From: Paramesorhizobium salinisoli
Lineage (GTDB): Bacteria > Pseudomonadota > Alphaproteobacteria > Rhizobiales > Rhizobiaceae
Direction: 5' to 3'
Assembly: GCF_003335045.1 (NCBI RefSeq)
Contig: NZ_QOZG01000002.1
Coordinates: 372,001-436,000, forward strand
Length of the DNA stretch: 64,000 nt
Below, piece by piece: positions 38,753 to 46,566 of this stretch. The position numbers were made by a program, and so were the translations under genes. The notes beneath the pieces are model-generated. The model saw only the letters and a list, made by a program, of their open reading frames with translations. It was not told the origin of the DNA and ran no database searches. Positions within the stretch are counted from its first letter, which is position 1, and each line of letters starts with the position of its first letter.

Positions 38753-41713
38753 TCAGTGCGCCTCGTCCCAATTCTGCGCCGCGCGCGCGTCCACCTGCAA
38801 TGGAACGGAGAGCGAAACGGCGGGCATGGCGGCGTTTTCCATGATCCGGCGGACCACGGGAATGGTATCTTCCACCTCGTTCTCCGGCGCCTCGAAGACC
38901 AGTTCGTCATGGACCTGCAGGAGCATGCGCGCCGACAGCCTTGCCTCGGCGAGCGCGTCGTCCATGCGGATCATGGCGCGGCGGATGATATCGGCGGCCG
39001 CTCCTTGAATCGGCGCGTTGATCGCGGCGCGCTCGTTGAAGGCGCGCATCTGCGGGTTGGACGAGCGGATTTCCGGATAATGCGCGCGCCGTCCGAAGAT
39101 CGTCTCGACATAGCCATGCTCGCGGGCAAACGCCTTAGTCGCCTCCATATAATCGCGAATGCCGGGGAAGCGCTGGAAATAGGTGCGGATATACTGCCCT
39201 GCCTCCTCGCGCGGAATCGACAGCTGGTTAGCCAGACCGAAGGCCGAAATGCCGTAGATAATGCCGAAATTGATCGCTTTTGCGCGGCGCCGCACCTCGC
39301 TCGGCATATCCTTGACGGGCACGCCGAACATTTCGGATGCGGTCATGGCATGAATGTCCATGCCCTCGGCGAAAGCGTGCTTCAATTGCGGGATATCGGC
39401 GACATGGGCGAGCACGCGCAGCTCGATCTGGCTGTAATCGGCGGAGATAAGCCTGTTGCCCGGCTCTGCGATGAACGCCGTCCTGATCTTGCGGCCTTCC
39501 GCCGTGCGGATAGGAATGTTCTGCAGATTGGGGTCTGAAGACGAAAGCCTGCCGGTTGAGGTGGCGGCCATCGCATAACAGGTATGGACGCGCTTGGTCT
39601 CGCGGTTGATATAGCCCGGCAACGCATCCGTATAGGTGGATTTGAGCTTGGTGAGCTGGCGCCAGTCGACGATCTTGCGTGGCAACTCATGGCCTGTCGC
39701 GGCTAAATCCTCCAGCGCCTGAGCTGATGTCGACCATTGGCCGGTTTTGGTTTTGGAGCCGCCGGGGAAGCCCATCCTGCCGAACAGGATATCGCCCAGT
39801 TGCTTCGGCGAGCCGATGTTGAAGCGTTCGCCGGCGAGCTTGTAGATCTCATCCTCGATCGCCGCCGCCGATTGCGCCAGATCGCCGGAAAGACGCGACA
39901 ATATCTGCCGGTCGACGGAGATGCCGCGCGCCTCCATGCGCGCCAGCACCGTCACCAGCGGCCGCTCCAGCCGCTCGTAAACGGACGCTGCTCCTTCCGC
40001 CGCAAGACGGGGCTTCAGAACACGCCAGAGCCGCAGCGTTACATCGGCATCCTCGCCGGCATAGGCGGTGGCGCGCTCGATATCCACCATGTCGAAGCTG
40101 ACCGCGGATTTGCCGCTGCCGGCCACTTCCTTGTAGTGGATGGTCTTGTGGCCGAGCCAGCGCTCCGACAGGCTGTCCATGCCATGTCCACCGGGACCGG
40201 CGTCCAACGCATAGGAAATCAGCATCGTATCGTCGAAAGGCGCGACATCGATGCCGTAGCGGTGCATGAGCAACCAGTCGAACTTCATGTTCTGGGCGAT
40301 CTTGAGGACCGCGCCGTCCTCCAGCATGGGCTTCAGCGCGGCAAGCGCCTGATCGAGCGGGATCTGGTTTTCCACCATCCCGCCGCCCAAGAGATCGCCC
40401 GCGCCCGATTTATGCGCCAGCGGCACATAGGCGGCGCGGCCCGGCGCAAGCGCCAGGGAAAGGCCGATCAGTTCGGCTTCCATCGGAAAGAGCGAATTGG
40501 TCTCGGTATCAAAAGCGACGATCCCATTCTCGGTCGCCTCATCGATCCATTGCTGCAGGGTGGCAAGATCGCGGATGCAGACATAGGCCGTGGTGTCGAT
40601 CTTTTCTGCCAGGGCCGCATCGGCGCGGGATTTAGCGAGATCGGCGGGTGTCATACCCCCCTCTGCGCTGCCGGGCAACTCCCCATCGACGAGAGAGACT
40701 ACACCGTCTTTTGACGCCGGCGAGGGCGATATCCCCGGCAGGCCCCTGGTTTCCATATCCGGCCCATGCGCTTGCGCGCCCCATTGCGTCTCGACGGGGA
40801 CCGGTTCGATTTCGGCCGCGTCGGTTCCGGTCGTCTCGGCAACACGTCGGGTGAGCGAGGTGAACTCCATCGCCTTGAGGAAGCCGATGAGCTTCGGCCC
40901 GTCCTGCGGCTCCAGCACCAGCGCCTCCAGGCCGACATCGATCGGCGTATCCTTCTTCAGCGTCACCAACTGGCGCGACAGACGCGCCTGTTCGGTGAAG
41001 GCGATGATGTTCTCGCGGCGCTTCTGCTGCTTGATTTCAGACGCACGGGCCAGAAGTGTATCGAGATCACCATACTCGCCAAGGAGCTGCGCTGCCGTCT
41101 TCGGCCCGATGCCGGGAATGCCAGGGATATTGTCGGTACTGTCGCCGGTGAGTGACTGCAGGTCGATCATCTTTTCCGGCGGCACGCCCCATTTCTCGAT
41201 CACTTCCGGAACCGAGATCTGCTTGTCCTTCATGCCGTCATACATCGACACCTTGCCGTTGACGAGCTGCATCAGATCCTTGTCGGAGGAGACGATCGTC
41301 ACGTCGCCGCCCGCCTCCACGGCAAGCCGGGCATAGGTGGCGATCAGATCGTCGGCCTCATAGCCCTCCTTCTCGATGCAGGGCAGGTTGAATGCCTTCG
41401 TCGCCTGGCGGATGAGGCCGAACTGCGGAATGAGGTCTTCCGGCGGGGCGCTGCGATTGGCCTTGTATTCGGGATAGATCGTGTTGCGGAAGGTCTTCGA
41501 GGAATAGTCGAAGATGACGGCGAAATGGGTCGGCACCACACCCACGTCAGTATTGCGGGCATCCTTCAGGAGCTTCCACAGCATATTACAGAAGCCGGAA
41601 ACCGCGCCGATGGGCAGGCCGTCGCTCTTGCGGGTGAGCGGGGGAAGAGCGTGATAGGCGCGGAAAATATAGCCCGAACCGTCAACGAGAAAGAGATGAT
41701 CGCCGTTTTTCAT
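38753..41713 (-). CDS. polA: DNA polymerase I
   Basis: The 986-residue protein has three domains: 5'-3' nuclease (residues 1 to about 290, opening LFLVDGSGYIFRAYHALPPL), 3'-5' exonuclease (about 385-560, with the catalytic AFDTETN) and family A polymerase (about 590-986, with DYSQIELRVLAHV and QVHDELVFEAP). Proofreading residues D and E are present. Residues about 323-353 (LPGISP...GELPGSAEGG) are the in-frame translation of a repeat described at 40654-40748 and are not part of the usual fold. It fills Okazaki gaps and repair patches. Upstream lies a 475-base intergenic region containing a candidate small RNA. Confidence 0.98.
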   Translation of the reverse strand: MKNGDHLFLVDGSGYIFRAYHALPPLTRKSDGLPIGAVSGFCNMLWKLLKDARNTDVGVVPTHFAVIFDYSSKTFRNTIYPEYKANRSAPPEDLIPQFGLIRQATKAFNLPCIEKEGYEADDLIATYARLAVEAGGDVTIVSSDKDLMQLVNGKVSMYDGMKDKQISVPEVIEKWGVPPEKMIDLQSLTGDSTDNIPGIPGIGPKTAAQLLGEYGDLDTLLARASEIKQQKRRENIIAFTEQARLSRQLVTLKKDTPIDVGLEALVLEPQDGPKLIGFLKAMEFTSLTRRVAETTGTDAAEIEPVPVETQWGAQAHGPDMETRGLPGISPSPASKDGVVSLVDGELPGSAEGGMTPADLAKSRADAALAEKIDTTAYVCIRDLATLQQWIDEATENGIVAFDTETNSLFPMEAELIGLSLALAPGRAAYVPLAHKSGAGDLLGGGMVENQIPLDQALAALKPMLEDGAVLKIAQNMKFDWLLMHRYGIDVAPFDDTMLISYALDAGPGGHGMDSLSERWLGHKTIHYKEVAGSGKSAVSFDMVDIERATAYAGEDADVTLRLWRVLKPRLAAEGAASVYERLERPLVTVLARMEARGISVDRQILSRLSGDLAQSAAAIEDEIYKLAGERFNIGSPKQLGDILFGRMGFPGGSKTKTGQWSTSAQALEDLAATGHELPRKIVDWRQLTKLKSTYTDALPGYINRETKRVHTCYAMAATSTGRLSSSDPNLQNIPIRTAEGRKIRTAFIAEPGNRLISADYSQIELRVLAHVADIPQLKHAFAEGMDIHAMTASEMFGVPVKDMPSEVRRRAKAINFGIIYGISAFGLANQLSIPREEAGQYIRTYFQRFPGIRDYMEATKAFAREHGYVETIFGRRAHYPEIRSSNPQMRAFNERAAINAPIQGAAADIIRRAMIRMDDALAEARLSARMLLQVHDELVFEAPENEVEDTIPVVRRIMENAAMPAVSLSVPLQVDARAAQNWDEAH
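40654..40748. repeat. RIME-like palindromic repeat inserted in frame in polA
   Basis: The plus-strand left arm ACCCCCCTCTGCGCTGCCGG and the following GCAACTCCCC differ from the 14898 copy at only 3 of 30 positions. The right end has GATATCCCCGGCAGGCCCC, a degenerate inverse copy. The element keeps the polA frame and supplies about 31 codons. Read on the minus strand it gives LPGISP and GELPGSAEGG; intergenic copies give LPGISPARGEI and GEMPGRAEGG in the same frames. Confidence 0.8.
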
Positions 41714-41874
41714 GGCGAAGACTTAGAACAAACCCGCGAAAAATGGAATGAAGTCTCTGTCAGGAGATGAGACGATCCACCAAATTGCATCGTCAAATGC
41801 TGGGCCAACGTGGACAGCGGCCGCTGCGAACACCCGTATCACGCTTTTGTTACAAACATGTAATGTTCCGCGCC

Positions 41875-41903
41875 CTTGAATCGCCACGTTCGCCTCGCCA
41901 AAT
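41875..41903 (+). promoter_or_regulatory. Putative promoter of the candidate small RNA
   Basis: CTTGAA (41875-41880) matches the rhizobial -35 CTTGAC at five of six positions. After exactly 17 bases, CCAAAT (41898-41903) matches CTATAT at four of six. The predicted start, about 7 bases downstream, coincides with the first base of hairpin 1 of the RNA. Confidence 0.45.
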
Positions 41904-41909
41904 CACACC

Positions 41910-42056
41910 CATCGACGACATGTCGATATCTGGTCTTCCGGCCCGTCCCCCGCTGGATTTCCGGATCAGGCGGCAGCCTCATCCCCCCTCTCCGGGCTGC
42001 CGCTTAAAGTATCTGGCCGCTGTGGTATCCCCCTCACCGCAGCGGCCAAATCTTTT
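41910..42056 (+). ncRNA. Candidate trans-acting small RNA with C-rich hairpin loops
   Basis: Within the 475-base gap between polA and the M20 peptidase gene, four hairpins follow each other. They are ATCGAC/GTCGAT (41911-41927); TCCGGC/GCTGGA with loop CCGTCCCCC (41937-41957); CGGCAGCC/GGCTGCCG with loop TCATCCCCCCTCTCCG (41971-42002); and a 12-base-pair stem with loop ATCCCCCTC (42015-42047). The last is followed by AAATCTTTT, making a terminator. Three loops are C-rich and could pair with Shine-Dalgarno sequences, a design known from alphaproteobacterial small RNA families with CCUCC-type loops. No reading frame of note is present. The minus-strand polA promoter must share the 41714-41874 part of this gap. 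Confidence 0.6.
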
Positions 42057-42188
42057 CCGGCCAGCCTGCGGTTCTTTCGCAATGCGCGCTCCGGATGGCC
42101 TTGTGCACACTCCCGCAAAACAGATAGTCTGGCCCGCAAAATAGAATAGTCTGCGGTTCTCTTTACGAATCGAAAACAGGTAATGCGC

Positions 42189-43580
42189 ATGTCCACGCTC
42201 GATCCCGTCCTTTCCCATCTAGACGCCAATCTCGACAATAGCCTCGACAGGCTGTTCGAACTCCTGAAGATCAAGTCGATTTCGACCGACCCCGCCTACA
42301 AGGCCGAATGCCGCAGGGCGGCGGAGTGGCTGGTGGAGGATCTGAAGGCAATAGGCTTCGAGGCGAGCGTTCGCGACACGTCAGGCCATCCGATGGTCGT
42401 CGCGCATCATGAGGGCGCTACACCCGATGCGCCGCATGCGCTCTTCTACGGCCATTACGACGTGCAGCCGGTCGATCCCCTGGAACTCTGGGAAAACGAT
42501 CCGTTTGCTCCCGCGATCAAGGATATGGGCGAGGGCCGCAAGATCATCACCGGGCGCGGGTCATCCGACGACAAGGGCCAGTTGATGACCTTCGTCGAGG
42601 CCTGCCGCGCTTACAAGGCGGTTCACGGCCATCTGCCCTGCCGCGTCACCATTCTCTTCGAGGGCGAGGAAGAATCGGGTTCGCCGTCGCTGAAGCCTTT
42701 CCTCGAAAGCCATGCCGCCGAATTGAAAGCGGATTTCGCACTTGTCTGCGATACCGGCATGTGGAACCGCGAGACGCCTGCCATTTCGGTCGGCCTGCGC
42801 GGAATGGTGGGCGAGGAAATCACCGTCAAGGCCGCAAACCGCGACCTGCATTCCGGTTTCTTCGGCGGCGCAGCGGCGAACCCCATCCATATCCTCTCGC
42901 GCATCATCGCCGATCTCCATGACGAGAACGGGCGCGTTACCCTGCCGGGTTTTTATGACGGCGTGGAGGAAACCCCGACGCAGATCCTGGCAGTTTGGGA
43001 AGGGCTCGGCCGCACGGCGGAGAGCTTTCTCGGTCCGATCGGTCTTTCCATCCCATCGGGCGAAAAGGGCAGGAGCGTACTCGAACTGACCTGGGCGCGG
43101 CCGACGGCGGAGGTCAACGGCATCACAGGCGGCTATACCGGCCAGGGCTTCAAGACGGTGATCGCGGCTGAGGCCTCGGCCAAGATCTCGTTCCGCCTCG
43201 TCCACAAGCAGGACCCGGACAAGATCCGCGCGGCCTTCCAGGAATTCGTCAAGGCGCGCATTCCCGCCGACTGTTCGGTAGAGTTCCATCCGCATGGTGG
43301 ATCGCCGGCCATCCAGCTTTCCTACGATTCGCCACTTCTCGCCAAGGCCAAGGACGCGCTTTCGGACGAATGGCCAAAGCCGGCCGTGCTGATCGCCATG
43401 GGCGGCTCGATCCCGATCGTTGGCGATTTCCAGTCGATGCTCGGTATGGAATCGCTGCTCGTCGGCTTCGGACTCGAGGACGACCGCATCCATTCGCCCA
43501 ACGAAAAATACGAACTTCAATCCTTCCACAAGGGCCAGCGCTCATGGGCGCGCATCCTTGCCGCCCTCGCTACTGCATAA
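42189..43580 (+). CDS. M20 family metallopeptidase (dipeptidase-like)
   Basis: ATG 42189 (463 residues) is preferred over ATG 42183 because AGG at 42178-42180 gives 8 bases of spacing. The zinc-binding motifs are FYGHYDVQPVDP (His, Asp; about residue 87), GRGSSDDKGQ (bridging Asp) and EGEEESGSPS (general base Glu and ligand Glu; about 157). A dimerisation domain (about 190-340) is inserted, as in PepV/CNDP-type dipeptidases. It is expected to hydrolyse dipeptides or N-acyl amino acids in the cytoplasm; the substrate is unknown. Its stop codon TAA lies inside the left arm of the repeat at 43575-43676. Confidence 0.93.
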   Translation: MSTLDPVLSHLDANLDNSLDRLFELLKIKSISTDPAYKAECRRAAEWLVEDLKAIGFEASVRDTSGHPMVVAHHEGATPDAPHALFYGHYDVQPVDPLELWENDPFAPAIKDMGEGRKIITGRGSSDDKGQLMTFVEACRAYKAVHGHLPCRVTILFEGEEESGSPSLKPFLESHAAELKADFALVCDTGMWNRETPAISVGLRGMVGEEITVKAANRDLHSGFFGGAAANPIHILSRIIADLHDENGRVTLPGFYDGVEETPTQILAVWEGLGRTAESFLGPIGLSIPSGEKGRSVLELTWARPTAEVNGITGGYTGQGFKTVIAAEASAKISFRLVHKQDPDKIRAAFQEFVKARIPADCSVEFHPHGGSPAIQLSYDSPLLAKAKDALSDEWPKPAVLIAMGGSIPIVGDFQSMLGMESLLVGFGLEDDRIHSPNEKYELQSFHKGQRSWARILAALATA

Positions 43581-43676
43581 TTCCTTAAATCGGAATCGAT
43601 TTAAGGATGAAATTATGCAGAATTTAAAAGTGTTAGAGTGTCCTTTGCGCGTCCAATTGGACGCGCGGCGCTCTAA
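43575..43676. repeat. Double-palindrome intergenic element
   Basis: The first palindrome has arms GCATAATT (43575-43582) with CCTTAAATCG (43583-43592), loop GAAT, CGATTTAAGG (43597-43606) and AATTATGC (43611-43618). The second has TTAGAG (43633) ... GCGCGTCC AATT GGACGCGC (43647-43666) ... CTCTAA (43671-43676). Both inner stems are perfect. Elements of this look recur between genes in Hyphomicrobiales. It fills the gap between the M20 and RNase D-like genes. Confidence 0.75.
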
Positions 43677-43696
43677 TAATTAACGGAACCCGCCGC

Positions 43697-44314
43697 ATGA
43701 GCATTCGCTTTCACAAAAACGACCTGCCAGACCTTTCGCATTATCAGGTCGATGCCGTCGCCATCGACACCGAAACGCTCGGCCTCAAGCCGCATCGCGA
43801 CCGGTTATGCCTGGTGCAGATCTCGCCCGGCGATGGCACCGCCGATGTGATCCAGATCGAGCCGGGACAAAAGAAGGCGCCCAATCTGGTGCGCCTCCTC
43901 AAGGACCGCTCAATCACCAAGATCTTCCATTTCGGCCGGTTCGACCTGGCGGTGCTGGCCCATACGTTCGGCGTCATGCCGCAGCCGGTCTTCTGCACCA
44001 AGATCGCCTCGCGATTGACCCGCACCTATACGGATCGGCACGGGCTTAAGGAGCTTTGCGGCGAGTTGCTCGACGTGACGATCTCCAAACAGCAGCAATC
44101 CTCGGATTGGGCGGCGGACGTGCTTTCCCCCGCGCAGCTCGAATACGCCGCTTCGGATGTGCTTTACCTGCATCGCCTGAAGACCGTGCTGGAGGCACGG
44201 CTTACGCGCGACGGACGGGCAAAAGAAGCCGAGGCTTGCTTCCGCTTCCTGCCGACCCGGGCGAAGCTCGACCTGATGGGCTGGGACGAGGAAGACATCT
44301 TCGCGCATAGTTAG
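43697..44314 (+). CDS. RNase D-like 3'-5' exonuclease (no HRDC domain)
   Basis: The 205-residue protein consists of a single DEDDy exonuclease domain. Motif I is AIDTETLGL (about residues 21-29), motif II is in FHFGRFDLAVLAH, and motif III is YAASDVLYLHRL. Classical E. coli RNase D is about 375 residues with HRDC domains, which are lacking here; short RNase D-like proteins are common in alphaproteobacteria. It probably trims tRNA or other small RNA 3' ends. An element at 43575-43676 precedes it, and the stop codon TAG is part of a hairpin that ends transcription. Confidence 0.92.
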   Translation: MSIRFHKNDLPDLSHYQVDAVAIDTETLGLKPHRDRLCLVQISPGDGTADVIQIEPGQKKAPNLVRLLKDRSITKIFHFGRFDLAVLAHTFGVMPQPVFCTKIASRLTRTYTDRHGLKELCGELLDVTISKQQQSSDWAADVLSPAQLEYAASDVLYLHRLKTVLEARLTRDGRAKEAEACFRFLPTRAKLDLMGWDEEDIFAHS

Positions 44315-44354
44315 TGAGTAGGAGGAAACTCCCTTCGCTAATAACTATTCACTA
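44312..44354. terminator. Bidirectional hairpin between convergent genes
   Basis: TAGTGAGTAG (44312-44321) pairs with CTATTCACTA (44345-44354) at 9 of 10 positions. An inner hairpin GGAG-GAAA-CTCC lies within. The left arm begins with the stop codon of the RNase D-like gene. TCTCATTCTTATTC follows. It probably ends both convergent transcripts. Confidence 0.5.
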
Positions 44355-44362
44355 TCTCATTC

Positions 44363-45466
44363 TTATTCGGCGGCGACAGCCGCCGTTTTCTTTTCAGGCG
44401 CAGGATCAACGATGGCCCATGCCGGACGCCGGAACAGGAAGCCGCCATAGCCGCTCCATTGCACCAGTGCATAAAGGATGACCGGCCCCACCACGGCGGA
44501 AGCGGTCGTCAGGAGCGAGATCGTGCCGATATCGGTGATGATGCCGCTCCTGAGCAGCACCGTGCGGGCGATGGCCATCGGCAGGAAAAAGGCGAGATAG
44601 ACGACGATCGAATGGGCCCCGAGCCAGCCCAACGCCCGGTGTAGCGGATTGGTCTCGGCCAGACGCGAGAGGAGCGCCGAAGTGGCAATGATGGCGAGCG
44701 CACCGGCAAGGCCGAGGATGAGCGAGATGAAGGGCAGTTCGCTCCAGCCGCCGCTCGCACCTGCTATGAAGGCTTCGGGTGTAAGGAGAGGGCTGAGCCT
44801 CGCGGGCACGGGCGTGAACACCAGCGCGTATTCGGCTACGGCCCAGGCGGCAAGCCCGGCAAGCCCGATGAGCGGCCGCTGGCGCAGCCAGTCGGCGACG
44901 CGGAAGATGGCGGGGGCAAAGGCATAGCCGGCGAAGAAATAGACGAAACGTCCGCAGAATTCATCGAGCATGACCCAGCCGGTGTGGATGGGCAATATCT
45001 CGAGAGCCGCAAGCACCGAGAAGACAGGCCAGGCCGGCACGCGCCGGACAAGCCGCGTCACCAGAAAGAATACCGGCAGGATATAGATGAACCAGAGCGT
45101 GCCGAAGGGTTCGACGAACGCCAGGAGATAGGCGGAGACCACGCCGCGCGCGCCTTCATCGGCGGCAATGCCCGGCGCCTTGAACACGAACTGGATCGTC
45201 AGCCACAGAACGTAAAAATACAGGAAATGCACCACCTTACGATCGAAATAGCGACGCCAGGGGCGGTCGATCACAAGGCCCAGGAACAAGCCTGAGATCA
45301 GGAAGAAATCAGGCATCCGAAAGGGTTTGGCGAAGGCGACCACATAATGCATCCAGCCTTCCGCGCCAGCGGCTTTCTCAACACCCAGCGTGGAATGCAT
45401 CATCACGACAAAGATGATGCACATACCCTTGGCGATATCTACCCAGTCGATCCGCTGCTTTTCCAT
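44363..45466 (-). CDS. Acyltransferase 3 family membrane protein
   Basis: From the start at 45466 (367 residues) it opens KQRIDWVDIAKGMCIIFVVMMHS, the classic start of acyltransferase 3 proteins. That includes the conserved His near the end of segment one. About ten transmembrane segments follow, with FRMPDFFLISGLFLG and a C-terminal basic tail. Such proteins move acyl groups (acetyl, succinyl) to carbohydrates at the membrane, for example on O-antigen, exopolysaccharide or periplasmic glucans. Cyclic glucans made by the synthase at the end of this window are possible acceptors, but nothing in the sequence proves it. The frame is open to 45535 without conservation. Confidence 0.9.
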   Translation of the reverse strand: MEKQRIDWVDIAKGMCIIFVVMMHSTLGVEKAAGAEGWMHYVVAFAKPFRMPDFFLISGLFLGLVIDRPWRRYFDRKVVHFLYFYVLWLTIQFVFKAPGIAADEGARGVVSAYLLAFVEPFGTLWFIYILPVFFLVTRLVRRVPAWPVFSVLAALEILPIHTGWVMLDEFCGRFVYFFAGYAFAPAIFRVADWLRQRPLIGLAGLAAWAVAEYALVFTPVPARLSPLLTPEAFIAGASGGWSELPFISLILGLAGALAIIATSALLSRLAETNPLHRALGWLGAHSIVVYLAFFLPMAIARTVLLRSGIITDIGTISLLTTASAVVGPVILYALVQWSGYGGFLFRRPAWAIVDPAPEKKTAAVAAE

Positions 45467-45561
45467 GGTTCTCTTCGCGTGTTGGCGGCGGACAAATAGC
45501 AAATCCGCCGATATAGATGAGTCCTGCTCGGCCAAGTGCTTAAGCAGCGCCCGTCCGGAAG

Positions 45562-45575
45562 AAGTAAAGTTACTT
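45562..45575. promoter_or_regulatory. Small palindrome upstream of the omp gene
   Basis: AAGTAA-AG-TTACTT is a perfect palindrome with 6-base arms, 139 bases before the omp start and just upstream of the acyltransferase start. It could be a repressor or activator site for either divergent gene. Confidence 0.35.
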
Positions 45576-45713
45576 TTCGTTCACCTTTCAGCTCCGATAT
45601 TCAGAGCCTCTATCAACCAAAGGTGCTTTTATCGGGGTTGTGTCCTTTACGCTACAGACAGACTGCTATGGCCGCGTTTATATGGGTTACAACATCAGTT
45701 TTGGAGAAACGCC

Positions 45714-46400
45714 ATGAAGATTTCGCATTTCATCGCAGCTTCCGCAATCGCCCTCTTCGCAGCGACAAGCGCGAATGCAGCCGACGCCATTATGGCTCAG
45801 GAACCGACCCCGGAATATACACCTCCGGCCTTCACCTGGTCAGGTGGATATATCGGTGCCCAGGTCGGTTATGGATGGGGTAAGTCGGAAGGCGAATTCA
45901 CCGATTTTTCCACGGAGCTGAAGCCGGACGGTTTCCTCGGCGGCATCTATGGCGGCTATAATTTCGAAACCGGCAGCAATGTCGTTCTTGGTATCGACGC
46001 CGACATCAACTACGCCAATCTCAAGGAAGAAGCCGACTTCTTCGATGGCCCCGACTATGTCTTCACCGGCGAAACCAAACTGCGCTGGGAAGGTGCGGTA
46101 CGCGCCCGTGCCGGTTATGCGGTTGACCGCTTCCTGCCTTACATCGCCGGCGGTTTCGCCTTCGGTGAAGTCGAGCATAGCGCTAACTTCGACGGTCTCG
46201 GCCTCTTCGAGGAAAAGAAGACCCGGACGGGCTGGACGGCAGGCGCCGGCGTGGATTACGCCGCCACGGATAATTTGATCCTGCGCCTCGAATATCGCTA
46301 TACCGATCTCGGGGACGAGGATTACACCTTCGCCGGCAACGACTTCAACGTCGACTTCAAGTCGCACGAGGTTCGTCTCGGCGTCGCCTACAAGTTCTGA
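45714..46400 (+). CDS. Omp25/Omp31 family outer-membrane beta-barrel protein
   Basis: Start ATG 45714 follows GGAG at good spacing and gives 228 residues. The signal peptide (MKISHFIAASAIALFAATSA) is cut after SANA, so the mature protein begins ADAIMAQEP. The barrel opens FTWSGGYIGAQVGYGWG and has alternating polar/hydrophobic strands. It ends VRLGVAYKF with the C-terminal Phe that outer-membrane barrels need. It belongs to the group 3 Omp25/31 proteins of Brucella and relatives, which stabilise the envelope and affect host interaction. The mature Ala-Asp N-terminus is of interest for anchoring to peptidoglycan. A strong terminator follows. Confidence 0.93.
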   Translation: MKISHFIAASAIALFAATSANAADAIMAQEPTPEYTPPAFTWSGGYIGAQVGYGWGKSEGEFTDFSTELKPDGFLGGIYGGYNFETGSNVVLGIDADINYANLKEEADFFDGPDYVFTGETKLRWEGAVRARAGYAVDRFLPYIAGGFAFGEVEHSANFDGLGLFEEKKTRTGWTAGAGVDYAATDNLILRLEYRYTDLGDEDYTFAGNDFNVDFKSHEVRLGVAYKF

Positions 46401-46422
46401 TCGCAGTCGCAATACTTGATAG

Positions 46423-46455
46423 AAAAGCCCCGCGGCGATCGCGGGGCTTTTTCTT
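46423..46455 (+). terminator. Intrinsic terminator after the omp gene
   Basis: AAAAGCCCCGC (46423-46433) and GCGGGGCTTTT (46441-46451) form a perfect 11-base-pair stem around GGCGATC, followed by TTCTTT. It is a textbook Rho-independent terminator 23 bases after the stop codon. Confidence 0.92.
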
Positions 46456-46566
46456 TATGGGCTATCGGCGAAGAATTGCTGCTTAACGGCCCTTTAAACC
46501 GCCGCATTTACCCTGCAATCCGATGTCAATTAGGACAAAAAATCAATAAGCAGGTTTTTAAAGGGC

